The position numbers were made by a program, and so were the translations under genes. A stretch of 52,570 bases of DNA from Vibrio sp. UBA2441 (GTDB lineage Bacteria > Pseudomonadota > Gammaproteobacteria > Enterobacterales > Vibrionaceae): NCBI GenBank assembly GCA_002342685.1, contig DDQN01000074.1, positions 1-52,570 on the forward strand, in the 5' to 3' direction. The notes beneath the pieces were generated by a model. It was not told the DNA's origin. It saw only the letters and a list, made by a program, of their open reading frames with translations, and ran no database searches. Numbering within the stretch: the first letter of the stretch is position 1; each line of letters opens with the position of its first letter. This document shows, in pieces, positions 1 through 8,984 of the stretch.

Positions 1-19
1 TAGCCCATAGCCCATAGCC
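1..19. repeat. Short tandem 7-mer repeat at left edge
   Basis: The first bases are nearly three copies of a 7-base unit (TAGCCCA), ending at the ubiK stop codon. The window edge cuts the array, so copy number is unknown. It lies directly downstream of ubiK on the minus strand. No function is claimed. Confidence 0.5.
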
Positions 20-273
20 TACTCTTTGTCAGAAAACTTTTCTTCAAGCTCTGAAAGTTTAGCTTCCATCTCTGTCAATTTCTGGCGGGTACGCAGTAGT
101 ACCTGAGTTTGTACATCAAACTCTTCCCGACTAACCACATCTAACTTGTTTAGTTGGCCTTGAATGACTTGACGCACTTTCTGATCAACATCAGCTCCTA
201 ACTCTTTTACGGGGGTAGGCATTGACTCGTGGATTTGCTTAGCGATTTGTTCTAGTTTCTTTGGGTCAAACAT
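19..273 (-). CDS. ubiK: UbiK ubiquinone biosynthesis accessory factor (YqiC/BMFP family)
   Basis: An 84-residue protein that is almost entirely helical. The N-terminal half (starting MFDPKKLEQIAKQI) is amphipathic and the C-terminal third (about 57-84, LTEMEAKLSELEEKF) is a coiled coil, which is the layout of the BMFP/YqiC family. In E. coli the family member UbiK associates with UbiJ and membrane lipids and is needed for efficient aerobic ubiquinone synthesis. Length is the family norm. It is the first of a run of minus-strand genes but is separated from vexB by 133 bases holding a terminator, so it is probably its own unit. Identification rests on overall sequence and length. Confidence 0.9.
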   Translation of the reverse strand: MFDPKKLEQIAKQIHESMPTPVKELGADVDQKVRQVIQGQLNKLDVVSREEFDVQTQVLLRTRQKLTEMEAKLSELEEKFSDKE

Positions 274-361
274 ATTGGCTTAAACTCCTATTACTTTCCC
301 TACATTCTATTTAATCAGCTCAAGAAAGTCGCTAGTTTGCTATCAAAAAGTAGACGGCAAT

Positions 362-391
362 AAAAAAAGGTCTCCGAAGAGACCTTTATTA
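362..391 (-). terminator. Rho-independent terminator of vexRAB
   Basis: A 6-bp GC-rich stem (GGTCTC/GAGACC, loop CGAA), extended by A-T pairs. On the minus strand it is followed by seven Ts. It lies 15 bases past the vexB stop. Confidence 0.85.
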
Positions 392-406
392 ACTGTAAGT
401 TATAGA

Positions 407-3400
407 TTAATGATTTCTCGATAATTCGCGTTGGGCAGCTTTAGCTTCATCGATACGAGCCAATTTTTCCAGATCCTTGTCTTCAACAAACACCGGTAGT
501 GGCTTATGTTTCTCCGCTAAATAGCTGTAAATCACTGGAAGTACGAACAAGGTAAATAGAGTACCAATAGCCAAACCAGCAACAATAACAATACCGATAC
601 TGAATCGTTGCGCGGCACCTGCACCTGTTGCATACATTAACGGGATTAGACCCGCAATCATCGCTGCTGTTGTCATAAGTATTGGGCGAAGACGTACTTT
701 CGCTGCTTCCATTACCGCATCAGTGCGTGATTTTTTATTATGTAACTGCTCTTCCTTCGCAACTTCACAGATCAATATACCGTGTTTGGTGATTAGGCCA
801 ACCAAGGTAATCAATCCTACTTGTGAATATATGTTCATTGTCGCTGCACCCCACGCTAAGGCAATTAATGCCCCGCATATAGCCAGAGGTACAGATACCA
901 TAATTACGAGTGGATCTTTGATTGATTCGAACTGAATAGCAAGAACCAGGAATATGATCGCCAGTGCCAGTCCAAACGTAGCATATAGAGCACTACCTTC
1001 TGTAACATATTGGCGCGCTTCACCCATGTAATCGTGGTTATATCCATTAGGTAATTTACTCTCTGCAATACCTTCGAACCAGTTGACGGCATCACCCATG
1101 GCTGACCCTGGAGCGGGTACTGCACCTACCGTCGCTGAGTTCAACTGATTGAAGTGAGGCAGCGAACGTGGCTCCGCAATTACGTCAATCTGAATCAAAC
1201 TACCAAGAGGCACTGCTTGACCATCAGCAGCACGCACGTAATAGTTTTTCATAGACTCTGGGTTAAGGCGATATTTACGTTCAACCTGAGGAATGACTTC
1301 GTAAGAGCGACCATTTAAATCGATACGGTTTACATAGCCATCCGCCATCATTGTACTCAGCGTAATACCGATATCCTGCATTGTGACCCCATAAGCACCT
1401 GCTTTGTCTTTGTCGATATTGATTTTCATCGTCGCAGAATCGTAGTTCAGATCCAGAGTGGAATACACAAACATAGGACTAGTCATTACTTCTGTTAATA
1501 CGTCAGACGCTACAGTAAATAAACTTTCGAAGCTATTTGGTGTGGTAATGACGAACTGAATAGGAAGTCCAGAGCCAGCACCAGGTAACTCTGGCATTTG
1601 GAACGCTGTTACCGACATACCAGGAACGTTTTTAACCAGTTCCCCTACGCGTTTAGCTACTTCAGCCTGACTTGTTTCACGTTCGCTCCAAGGTACCATG
1701 GAAGCAATACCAAACGCTTGGTTGGCATTTGGAACACCAGTAAAGACTTGAGCAAACGCTACTTCTGGTTGATCAGACAGAATTTCGTTCACGTCGTTCA
1801 TGGTGTTTTGCATGTAATCGAGGTTGGCATTCGATGGTGCAGTACCCATGAGCATAATCACACCTTTATCCTCGGAAGGTGCAAGTTCACTAGGTATAAA
1901 TTTAAATAGCATTGGCAAAACGCCAAATACAATGAGAGCAAAACCAATCACTACAGGGCGATGTAACATGACTGCTTTGAGCATTCTCTCATAGCGGTTT
2001 GTCATGCCATCAAGAATGTAGTGCACTTTTTTCTCGAACTTGCTGGGCTCTTCATTCGCTTTAAGCATTTTAGAACACATCATTGGAGATAGCGTCAATG
2101 CGACGATACCGGACACAAATACTGAGCCAGCCAACGTCAGGGCAAATTCTTTAAATAATGAACCTGTGATACCACCCATCATTGCGATAGGCGCATAAAC
2201 AGCACCTAATGTTAATGTCATAGCAATAACGGGGACCGCTATTTCACGTGTACCAATAATGGCAGCCCGGAAAGGCGACTCTCCTAGTTTGATATGTCGG
2301 TCGACGTTTTCGAGTACTACAATTGCATCATCTACCACGAGGCCAATCGCCAGAACCATGGCCAGCAGCGTCATCAAGTTCCAAGAGAAGCCCATCGCCT
2401 GCATAACCATGGCCACACCAATAAGTGACAGTGGAATCGTGACGATTGGTATAATTACAGCACGAAATGAACCTAAGAACAGGGTGATTACAATGAGAAC
2501 GATAAGAGCCGCTTCAATGATGGTTTTAATTACCTCATTGATAGACTCATTGATCGCTATTGTTGAATCGTACATAACGTTCATTTTGATGTTACTAGGT
2601 AGATTAGCCTCTAGTTGAGGCAATAGATCCAGCACATCAGCCGCAATATTTATTGGGTTTGCACTTGGTGCTGCATTGATTGCGGTAACCACGGCCTCTT
2701 TACCATTGGCACTTGCACGATATACATCATGGCTTTTTTCTAGACTGACCTTAGCAATATCTGAGAGGCGAATGAGTTGTCCTTCATCTCCTTTTACTAT
2801 GAGGTTTTCTAGTTCAGCCACATTCGATACTTGTGTATCAGCACTGCCGTTGAATAGAACAAATTCACCAACGACCTGACCTGTCGCCGACTGGTAGTTA
2901 TTTGCGTTTAGTACGCCCATAACATCGGTCGCCGTTAGCTTAAGTGCTGCCATTTTTGCCGGATCCAGCCATACGCGTAGTGCGTATTTCATACCACCGT
3001 AAAGGTCTATTTTCGATACACCATTAACGGTAAACAGCTGAGGGTTAATAACGCGTTCAAGGTAATCGGTAATTTGGCTTGATACCAGCTCATCACTCGT
3101 AAAACCAATGTAAAGAACAGCGGTAGTTGAGCCTGTCGACATCGTTACTGAAGGGTCTTCAGACTCTTTAGGTAACTGCGATCGAACCGAGTTAGTTTTG
3201 GCCAAAATATCCGACAGTGCAGCATTCGGGTCGGTGTTTAGTTTCATCGTTACAGTAATGGTTGATTTACCATTGACAGATTGCGATGTCATAAAGTCTA
3301 TATTATCGGCTTGTGCAACCGCTTGTTCTAAAGGCTGAGTAATAAAGCCCTGGACAAGATCAGCACTTGCACCATAGTAACCTGTCGAGACAGTTACCAC

Positions 3401-3529
3401 GGTATTCGTCATTTCAGGGTATTCACGAACCTGCATTTTGAAGATAGCTTGCAAACCAAGCAATGCGATCAAAAAGCTGATTGATACCGCCAAAACCGGA
3501 CGTTTAATGAAAACATCAGTAAAGCGCAT
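407..3529 (-). CDS. vexB: RND multidrug/bile efflux pump inner-membrane transporter VexB
   Basis: A 1040-residue HAE1-type RND permease, the proton-driven inner-membrane pump of a tripartite efflux system. TM1 is at residues 10-28. Two large periplasmic loops follow TM1 and TM7. The proton-relay acidic pair is in TM4 (VVDDAIVV, D400/D401) and the matching lysine in TM10 (LITKHGIL, K915). It is close to what I know of V. cholerae VexB, which exports bile acids, detergents and antibiotics. It sits 11 bases downstream of vexA in a vexR-vexA-vexB operon, with a strong ribosome site (GGAGGAATT before ATG). The outer-membrane channel is not encoded here; TolC from elsewhere is presumed. Intact. The vexB name rests on homology and gene order, the RND function on clear motifs. 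Confidence 0.93.
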   Translation of the reverse strand: MRFTDVFIKRPVLAVSISFLIALLGLQAIFKMQVREYPEMTNTVVTVSTGYYGASADLVQGFITQPLEQAVAQADNIDFMTSQSVNGKSTITVTMKLNTDPNAALSDILAKTNSVRSQLPKESEDPSVTMSTGSTTAVLYIGFTSDELVSSQITDYLERVINPQLFTVNGVSKIDLYGGMKYALRVWLDPAKMAALKLTATDVMGVLNANNYQSATGQVVGEFVLFNGSADTQVSNVAELENLIVKGDEGQLIRLSDIAKVSLEKSHDVYRASANGKEAVVTAINAAPSANPINIAADVLDLLPQLEANLPSNIKMNVMYDSTIAINESINEVIKTIIEAALIVLIVITLFLGSFRAVIIPIVTIPLSLIGVAMVMQAMGFSWNLMTLLAMVLAIGLVVDDAIVVLENVDRHIKLGESPFRAAIIGTREIAVPVIAMTLTLGAVYAPIAMMGGITGSLFKEFALTLAGSVFVSGIVALTLSPMMCSKMLKANEEPSKFEKKVHYILDGMTNRYERMLKAVMLHRPVVIGFALIVFGVLPMLFKFIPSELAPSEDKGVIMLMGTAPSNANLDYMQNTMNDVNEILSDQPEVAFAQVFTGVPNANQAFGIASMVPWSERETSQAEVAKRVGELVKNVPGMSVTAFQMPELPGAGSGLPIQFVITTPNSFESLFTVASDVLTEVMTSPMFVYSTLDLNYDSATMKINIDKDKAGAYGVTMQDIGITLSTMMADGYVNRIDLNGRSYEVIPQVERKYRLNPESMKNYYVRAADGQAVPLGSLIQIDVIAEPRSLPHFNQLNSATVGAVPAPGSAMGDAVNWFEGIAESKLPNGYNHDYMGEARQYVTEGSALYATFGLALAIIFLVLAIQFESIKDPLVIMVSVPLAICGALIALAWGAATMNIYSQVGLITLVGLITKHGILICEVAKEEQLHNKKSRTDAVMEAAKVRLRPILMTTAAMIAGLIPLMYATGAGAAQRFSIGIVIVAGLAIGTLFTLFVLPVIYSYLAEKHKPLPVFVEDKDLEKLARIDEAKAAQRELSRNH

Positions 3530-3540
3530 AATTCCTCCAA

Positions 3541-4647
3541 TTACAGCATTGGTGTTTCAGCAGGAGGTGTAGTGGCATCGCTTTCAACAATGCGAACTTT
3601 GGCGTCGTTGCTTAAACGAACCTGACCAGAAGTTACGACTACATCACCGGCTTTAACGCCTTCAAGAACATGGGCAATATCTGCCGTACGTTCACCAACT
3701 TTAACAACATGCTGTTTTACACGCTTCTCACCATTGTCTTCAGTCACAACGTAAACATTGTCACCATAAAGAGTGAAAGTAATGGCGGTTTGTGGCACGA
3801 CAACCTGATTCTCCAATTTAGGAAGAATGATATTTGCGCGAGCGAACATTCCACTACGCAGTTTTCCGTCGCTATTTGGGATATCGGCCTGAACTTGAAT
3901 AAGGCCACTTTGTACACTTACTGCTGGTTCTATTGCGCTAATTGACCCTTCAAACGGTATTTCTGGATATGCGTCGACGAAAATATCGACTTGTTGGTTA
4001 AGTTTGATTCTAGATATATCTCGTTGTGGAACCGTAAAGCGCAGACGCATGACACTGGCGTCTTCGAGGCGAACAATATCTGTACCTGCTTGCAGGTATT
4101 GGCCTAAATAAACGTTACGTATGCCTACCTCTCCAGAGAATGGAGCACGAATTTCACGGCGTGAGATTGCTGCTTTTAGGCTCTCGATATCTGCAGATAA
4201 TGAAAAGAAGTTCGCTTCTGCTTCATCATATGCTTCTTTCGATATAGATCCTTTTTTATGTAGCCCTTTGTAACGCTTATACTTTGCTTCAGCTGCCGGG
4301 AGGCGAGCTTGGGAGCTTTTAAGGTTTGCTCGCTCAACATCTGAATCTAAAAGAACCAGTAGCTGGCCTTTTGTCACTGTCGTGCCGGAATCGAATGAAA
4401 TTTTATCAATCACACCACTGGTTTCATTTGCTAATGTAACGCCTTGATTTGGCTCAATGAAACCGATCGCTTCAATAGCGGGAACCCAATCAACCGATTT
4501 TATTTCGGTTACAGTGATAGGAAACTCTGGTTCCGGGCGGTTTGCTAAATACTCAGCAATTTTTTGCTGTTTAAACATGTTAAAGCCAATTACGCTACCA
4601 AAAAGCACAATTGCAATGAGCAGCATAAAAAAAGTCCACTTTTTCAT
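3541..4647 (-). CDS. vexA: RND efflux periplasmic adaptor (membrane fusion protein) VexA
   Basis: A 368-residue adaptor that would join the VexB pump to an outer-membrane channel. Residues 5-24 form an N-terminal membrane anchor; there is no lipobox cysteine, so it is not a lipoprotein. A biotinyl-lipoyl half-motif follows (about 60-100, GVIDKISFDSGTTV), then an alpha-helical hairpin (about 105-165), the second lipoyl half (REIRAPFSGEVG), beta-barrel and membrane-proximal domains (VVVPQTAI). It lies between vexR (18 bases) and vexB (11 bases), so the three are almost certainly co-transcribed. RND adaptor function is firm; the VexA name rests on synteny with V. cholerae. Confidence 0.92.
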   Translation of the reverse strand: MKKWTFFMLLIAIVLFGSVIGFNMFKQQKIAEYLANRPEPEFPITVTEIKSVDWVPAIEAIGFIEPNQGVTLANETSGVIDKISFDSGTTVTKGQLLVLLDSDVERANLKSSQARLPAAEAKYKRYKGLHKKGSISKEAYDEAEANFFSLSADIESLKAAISRREIRAPFSGEVGIRNVYLGQYLQAGTDIVRLEDASVMRLRFTVPQRDISRIKLNQQVDIFVDAYPEIPFEGSISAIEPAVSVQSGLIQVQADIPNSDGKLRSGMFARANIILPKLENQVVVPQTAITFTLYGDNVYVVTEDNGEKRVKQHVVKVGERTADIAHVLEGVKAGDVVVTSGQVRLSNDAKVRIVESDATTPPAETPML

Positions 4648-4665
4648 TCTTATAAGAACTCCAAA

Positions 4666-5241
4666 TTAATGTTTAATTATGGCATCCCAACTAGCGTCAA
4701 TGGCTTGTTCTAGCGCCTCTGAAGATAATTGAATGCTTCTGTTACGTTGTTTTCTTGCCAAAGCAATACTTGAGTCTAGACTAACGCTGAAAAGAATGTG
4801 TTCATCCAATGGTTTAAATAATCCTTGCTCTTTTCCTTTCTCAAATAGCGCCACTACTTTATAAAACATCTCTTTTTCTAATTGCTGAATCTTGTTTTGA
4901 TCTGAATAATCAAATTGTTCATATAAAAAGTGGCTTTTTACCGCTGATTTGGTATTTGTTAAGTGCCAAATGTTTAGCCAAATTGTACGGTATTGATCTT
5001 TCAATGACATTTCGTCAGTAAGATTCGCTTGAATATAATTCGCTGCACGCTGTGAAACATACAGCCGAGTTTCCTTAATTAAATGGTGTTTATCTTCAAA
5101 ATAGCGATAGATAGTGCCTGCGGCGACACCAGCTTCTTTCGCTAGCTTTTGCATAGATAAACCTTGGAACCCATTTTCAGCGAGAAGTTTCTCGGTAGCA
5201 TCAAGAATTAATGTTCGTTTGTTACAAAGTTTGTCGGACAT
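4666..5241 (-). CDS. vexR: TetR-family regulator VexR
   Basis: A 191-residue TetR regulator. The N-terminal DNA-binding domain has the typical helix-turn-helix (MQKLAKEAGVAAGTIYRYF) and the C-terminal part would bind ligand and dimerise. The open frame extends upstream by 30 residues, but I place the start at the internal ATG (protein begins MSDKLCNKRT): it has a good ribosome site (GGAGCTGTA), and the upstream extension would run through the operator palindrome. It is the first gene of vexRAB. In V. cholerae VexR is reported to act positively on vexRAB in response to bile and other pump substrates. An 18-bp palindrome lies 14 bases upstream of the start. Confidence 0.88.
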   Translation of the reverse strand: MSDKLCNKRTLILDATEKLLAENGFQGLSMQKLAKEAGVAAGTIYRYFEDKHHLIKETRLYVSQRAANYIQANLTDEMSLKDQYRTIWLNIWHLTNTKSAVKSHFLYEQFDYSDQNKIQQLEKEMFYKVVALFEKGKEQGLFKPLDEHILFSVSLDSSIALARKQRNRSIQLSSEALEQAIDASWDAIIKH

Positions 5242-5255
5242 TACAGCTCCAAAAA

Positions 5256-5273
5256 TGAATGAACGTTCATTCA
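5256..5273. promoter_or_regulatory. TetR-type operator palindrome upstream of vexR
   Basis: The sequence TGAATGAACGTTCATTCA is a perfect 18-bp palindrome and closely resembles AcrR/TetR-family operators built on GAACGTTC. It lies between the vexR start and the presumed vexRAB promoter. The most likely ligand is VexR itself. Confidence 0.72.
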
Positions 5274-5421
5274 CTGGTGTATTTAAACATACTATACGGT
5301 TGTATACCAAAACAAATGTTGTTTTGAACAAGATAATCCAATTCCCGGAATATCACGTAGCATTCAATCTCGCTGAAGATTATTATAGTCGTGAACCTTA
5401 GTGGCCATCCGAGTAAATAGA

Positions 5422-7437
5422 ATGAAGTTAAATCCTAGACAAGACGAAGCAGTCAAATCCGTATCAGCACCTTGCCTAGTTCTCGCTGGCGCAGGCTCTG
5501 GCAAAACTAGGGTAATTACCAACAAAATTGCTTATTTGGTTCAGGTATGCAGCTACAAGGCGAGAAATATTGCTGCGGTAACTTTTACCAATAAAGCGGC
5601 TCGTGAAATGAAAGAAAGGGTTGGTCAAACTCTGGGTAAAAAAGAAGCCAAGGGGCTGATGATCTCTACCTTTCATACATTAGGTTTAAATATTATTCGT
5701 CGAGAATATAAAATATTAGGCCTAAAAGCGGGATTTTCTCTGTTTGATGATCAAGATCAGCTGGCCCTTTTAAAAGAGTTAACTGAAAAACAACTCGACG
5801 GCGATAAAGACTTATTACGCCAACTATTAAGTACCATTTCTAACTGGAAGAACGATATGTTAACGCCTGAGCAGGCAATGTCGTTCGCTCGTTCAGAACA
5901 AGAGCAACTGTTTGCATTTTGCTTTGACCTTTATCAGACCCAAATGAAGGCGTATAACGCATTAGATTTTGATGATCTTATTCTTATGCCAGTTGTTCTA
6001 CTGAAAACGAATCAAGAAGTTAGAGAGCGCTGGCAAAGCCGAATTCGTTATTTGTTAGTAGACGAATATCAGGATACCAATACTAGCCAATATGAGTTGG
6101 TTAAATTGCTGGTGGGAGAGCGAGGACGTTTGACGGTGGTTGGAGACGACGACCAGTCGATCTACTCATGGCGTGGCGCTAAACCTCAAAACCTAGTTTT
6201 ACTCAGTCAGGATTATCCAAATCTTAAAGTGATAAAAATGGAGCAAAACTATCGTTCAACCAGTCGTATTTTGAGGGCAGCGAATATATTAATTGCTAAT
6301 AATCCTCATGTATTTGAAAAAAAGTTATTTTCTGAATTGCCTGATGGTGAAAAGCTAAAGGTACTCACTGCGAAGAATGAAGATCATGAAGCAGAAAAAA
6401 TCACAGGTGAAATCATTGCTCATCGATTTATAAATCGAACCGAATACAAAGATTATTCGATTTTGTATCGTGGTAACCATCAGTCAAGACTTATAGAAAA
6501 ATCCTTAATGCAGAACCGGGTCCCTTATCGTATTTCGGGAGGCACGTCTTTTTTCGCCAGAGCAGAAATCAAAGATATTATGGCGTACTTGCGTGTGCTA
6601 GTGAATCCTGATGACGACAATGCATTTTTAAGAATAGTTAATACACCAAGAAGAGAGATTGGCCCTGTTACTCTAGAAAAGCTAGGCAGTTATGCCAATA
6701 TGCGTGGTAAGAGCTTATTCGAAGCCAGTTTTGAGTTAGGTCTTGAGCAGCAGTTGTCTGGTAGAGGGTTGGAGTCTCTTCGCAAGTTTACGGCATGGAT
6801 TGTTGCCATTGCGGATAACTCTGAACGTGGAAATACTGTTGAAGCGGTTCGTTCACTCGTTCGGGATATTAACTATGAAGATTGGCTTTATGAGACGTCT
6901 TCAAGTGCGAAAGCCGCTGAAATGAGAATGAAAAACGTATCTGAACTGTACAGCTGGATAGTTGCTGATCTTGAAGGTGATAATTATGACCAAGAAGAAA
7001 AAACGTTAAAAGAAGTCGTTCAGCGACTGACATTACGAGACATGATGGAAAGAGGAGAAGAAGATAGCGATGCAGACCAAGTGCAACTAATGACGCTGCA
7101 CGCATCTAAAGGGTTAGAGTTTCCTTATGTCTATTTGATGGGAGCAGAAGAAGGAATATTGCCACATCAAACTAGTGTCGATGAAGATAATGTTGATGAA
7201 GAGCGTCGTCTTGCTTACGTTGGGATAACTAGAGCCCAAAAAGAACTGACATTTACTTTATGTAAAGAGCGTCGTCAGTTTGGCGAATTGATAAAACCGC
7301 AACATAGTCGATTTTTAGATGAACTTCCTTTTGATGATTTAGAGTGGGAAACGGTGAAGAAACCTGTTAGCCAGGAGGAGAGGATGGAAAAAGGTCAGGC
7401 TCATATTGCAAATATAAGAGCGATGTTCAAGAAATAA
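5422..7437 (+). CDS. rep: ATP-dependent DNA helicase Rep (UvrD/Rep superfamily 1A)
   Basis: A 671-residue 3'-5' helicase that supports replication-fork progress past bound proteins. Walker A (AGAGSGKT) is at residues 22-29. Other SF1A motifs follow in order: VTFTNKAAREM (Ia), LLVDEYQDTN (II), VGDDDQSIYSWRGA (III), the QNYRST motif IV, VQLMTLHASKGLEF (V) and RRLAYVGITRAQ (VI). Length matches E. coli Rep (673). The frame opens at a GTG 21 bases upstream, but the ATG giving MKLNPRQDEAV aligns with known Rep N-termini. A second paralogue in this window, UvrD, is longer. The ribosome site is weak. Divergent from vexR; a hairpin lies 3' between it and cytochrome c5. Confidence 0.95.
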   Translation: MKLNPRQDEAVKSVSAPCLVLAGAGSGKTRVITNKIAYLVQVCSYKARNIAAVTFTNKAAREMKERVGQTLGKKEAKGLMISTFHTLGLNIIRREYKILGLKAGFSLFDDQDQLALLKELTEKQLDGDKDLLRQLLSTISNWKNDMLTPEQAMSFARSEQEQLFAFCFDLYQTQMKAYNALDFDDLILMPVVLLKTNQEVRERWQSRIRYLLVDEYQDTNTSQYELVKLLVGERGRLTVVGDDDQSIYSWRGAKPQNLVLLSQDYPNLKVIKMEQNYRSTSRILRAANILIANNPHVFEKKLFSELPDGEKLKVLTAKNEDHEAEKITGEIIAHRFINRTEYKDYSILYRGNHQSRLIEKSLMQNRVPYRISGGTSFFARAEIKDIMAYLRVLVNPDDDNAFLRIVNTPRREIGPVTLEKLGSYANMRGKSLFEASFELGLEQQLSGRGLESLRKFTAWIVAIADNSERGNTVEAVRSLVRDINYEDWLYETSSSAKAAEMRMKNVSELYSWIVADLEGDNYDQEEKTLKEVVQRLTLRDMMERGEEDSDADQVQLMTLHASKGLEFPYVYLMGAEEGILPHQTSVDEDNVDEERRLAYVGITRAQKELTFTLCKERRQFGELIKPQHSRFLDELPFDDLEWETVKKPVSQEERMEKGQAHIANIRAMFKK

Positions 7438-7441
7438 CGCA

Positions 7442-7488
7442 GCATACAGTCACAAAAGAAACTGCGTAGTTCTTTTGTGACTGTATGC
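7442..7488. terminator. 19-bp perfect inverted repeat between convergent genes
   Basis: Two perfectly complementary 19-base arms (7442-7460 and 7470-7488) with a 9-base loop lie between the convergent rep and cytochrome c5 genes. There is no clear run of Ts on either side, so it may protect 3' ends or terminate weakly in both directions. Confidence 0.6.
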
Positions 7489-7515
7489 GTAATAAAACTA
7501 GATCATGGCTGTTAT

Positions 7516-7923
7516 CTATATGCCATCAATCATATGATTAATGGTCGCTACAATCTCTTCATCAGTACAATCCATGCATGAGCCTTTTGGTGGCATAGCG
7601 TTAAAGCCATTGATTGCGTGATCGGTCATTACATCCATACCCTGAGCAATTCGAGTTGACCACTGGTCGGCATTGCCCTTTATAGGGGCTCCAGAGACTC
7701 CTGTGCCATGGCAAGCAACACAAAATGTGCCATAAATAGACGTTGCAGTTCGAGGTCCTGAAGCCACTTCTGCGACAGGTTCAGAGCCAACAAGGTAGAC
7801 ATTTCCAACAGGCTTAATACGTTCTTCAATAGAGTTGTACTCTTTTTCACTCACACCGCTGGCGAATGACAGTACAGAAAAAGTTAGAGTGGCGATAAGA
7901 ACGCCGATATTTCTTAAGGACAT
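7516..7923 (-). CDS. Cytochrome c5 (periplasmic monohaem class I cytochrome c)
   Basis: A 135-residue secreted c-type cytochrome. Residues 1-22 form a Sec signal peptide. The single haem-binding site CVACH is at C68/C71/H72, and the likely axial methionine is M110 (NAMPPKG). Two further cysteines (C116, C119, in GSCMDC) are the typical c5 disulfide. Cytochrome c5 proteins carry electrons in the periplasm between membrane complexes and terminal acceptors. It stands alone, converging on rep. V. cholerae has a cytochrome c5 gene in the same place next to rep. The redox partner cannot be read from sequence. Confidence 0.9.
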   Translation of the reverse strand: MSLRNIGVLIATLTFSVLSFASGVSEKEYNSIEERIKPVGNVYLVGSEPVAEVASGPRTATSIYGTFCVACHGTGVSGAPIKGNADQWSTRIAQGMDVMTDHAINGFNAMPPKGSCMDCTDEEIVATINHMIDGI

Positions 7924-8157
7924 ATGATTAGCTCACTTTACCGTTATCTTTTTTATTGGGCTTACACACCACAAATATTGTTAGAGTGTGTTTTTTAGAT
8001 AAATTCTTTGAAAACACAATGTTAACCGGGTGTAAATTTTAGGTGATTATATCCTGTTAATTTATTGCAATAAACATTGAGATCCTAATGATTAGTGCTT
8101 TATCACATCTTAACTGCTGAAAAAGACAACAATTAGTAAAAAAACTGCAAAAAAAAC

Positions 8158-8186
8158 TAGACGGAGAAAGGCGATATACGTATTAT
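8158..8186 (+). promoter_or_regulatory. Probable promoter of the tRNA operon
   Basis: A possible -35 box (TAGACG, 8158-8163) and -10 box (TATTAT, 8181-8186) are 17 bases apart and end 21 bases before the first tRNA. A-tracts spaced about one helical turn apart lie just upstream, as in strong stable-RNA promoters. This is a pattern match only. Confidence 0.5.
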
Positions 8187-8207
8187 TCCACTCCGCCGAT
8201 AGGGCAT

Positions 8208-8284
<77 letters not shown>

Positions 8285-8321
8285 TTCGGAGGTGCTATTA
8301 CAGCATTGGTGGTATTTTAGT

Positions 8322-8398
8322 GGTGGCTATAGCTCAGTTGGTAGAGCCCTGGATTGTGATTCCGGTTGTCGCGAGTTCAAGTCTCGTTAGCCACCCCA
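8322..8398 (+). tRNA. tRNA-His (anticodon GTG), copy 1
   Basis: A 77-base gene including the extra 5' G (G-1) specific to tRNA-His and an encoded CCA. The anticodon loop is TTGTGAT. It differs from copy 2 by one base in the T-loop (TTCAAGT here, TTCGAGT in copy 2). Confidence 0.95.
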
Positions 8399-8482
8399 TT
8401 ATTTTGGTAGTCAAGTTTACTTAGTAAATTAGATTTCCAGTTTTGATTCAAGTGACATCCTAAGAATCGAAACAAAAACAGT

Positions 8483-8559
<77 letters not shown>

Positions 8560-8600
8560 CTATTTCAATAATCGCAATAGCGGTTATATAAAAAATTTGT

Positions 8601-8677
8601 GGTGGCTATAGCTCAGTTGGTAGAGCCCTGGATTGTGATTCCGGTTGTCGCGAGTTCGAGTCTCGTTAGCCACCCCA
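8601..8677 (+). tRNA. tRNA-His (anticodon GTG), copy 2
   Basis: A near-identical second copy of the tRNA-His gene at 8322. The spacers flanking the two copies have diverged while the tRNA bodies have not, so the tandem duplication is not recent or the copies are being homogenised. Confidence 0.95.
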
Positions 8678-8741
8678 GTATTAAGGTAACTTCGGTTCCC
8701 TGTTTTGATTTGAAGATAACTTGAATTAAAACGAAAATAGT

Positions 8742-8818
<77 letters not shown>

Positions 8819-8826
8819 TCTTATAA

Positions 8827-8857
8827 AAAGCCTCATCATTTTGATGAGGCTTTTTTC
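8827..8857 (+). terminator. Terminator of the tRNA operon
   Basis: The hairpin arms AAAGCCTCATCA and TGATGAGGCTTT are followed by a run of Ts. It begins 9 bases after the last CCA. Confidence 0.9.
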
Positions 8858-8899
8858 GTTTAGCGCGCAAGCAATTGTCAGACACTTAACTTGTGTGGA

Positions 8900-8946
8900 T
8901 GGGGTCGGGGGCCGACTACTCTCAGAATCCGGCTCTTCACCGTTCA
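8900..8946 (+). pseudogene. Degenerate 3' fragment resembling tRNA-Pro
   Basis: This stretch keeps blocks of the tRNA-Pro 3' half: GGGTCGGGGG, then AATCC and CTCTTCACCG, with about 15 altered or inserted bases between them. It is followed by a GC hairpin (about 8955-8980, GGCCCCGTC/GATGGGGC) that resembles the tRNA terminator. The simplest reading is a decayed third repeat unit. The lack of a 5' half means it cannot make a tRNA. Confidence 0.5.
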
Positions 8947-8984
8947 TATTTAAAAGGCCCCGTCAGAAATGATGGGGCTATTTA

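Noticed and set aside
2259..2618. Antisense reading frames inside vexB, uvrD, gppA and other long genes
   Set aside because: They are shadows of strongly conserved genes in the opposite strand and show no family motifs or ribosome sites.
5242..5331. Longer VexR with 30 extra N-terminal residues
   Set aside because: That start lacks a ribosome site and would place the operator inside the coding sequence.
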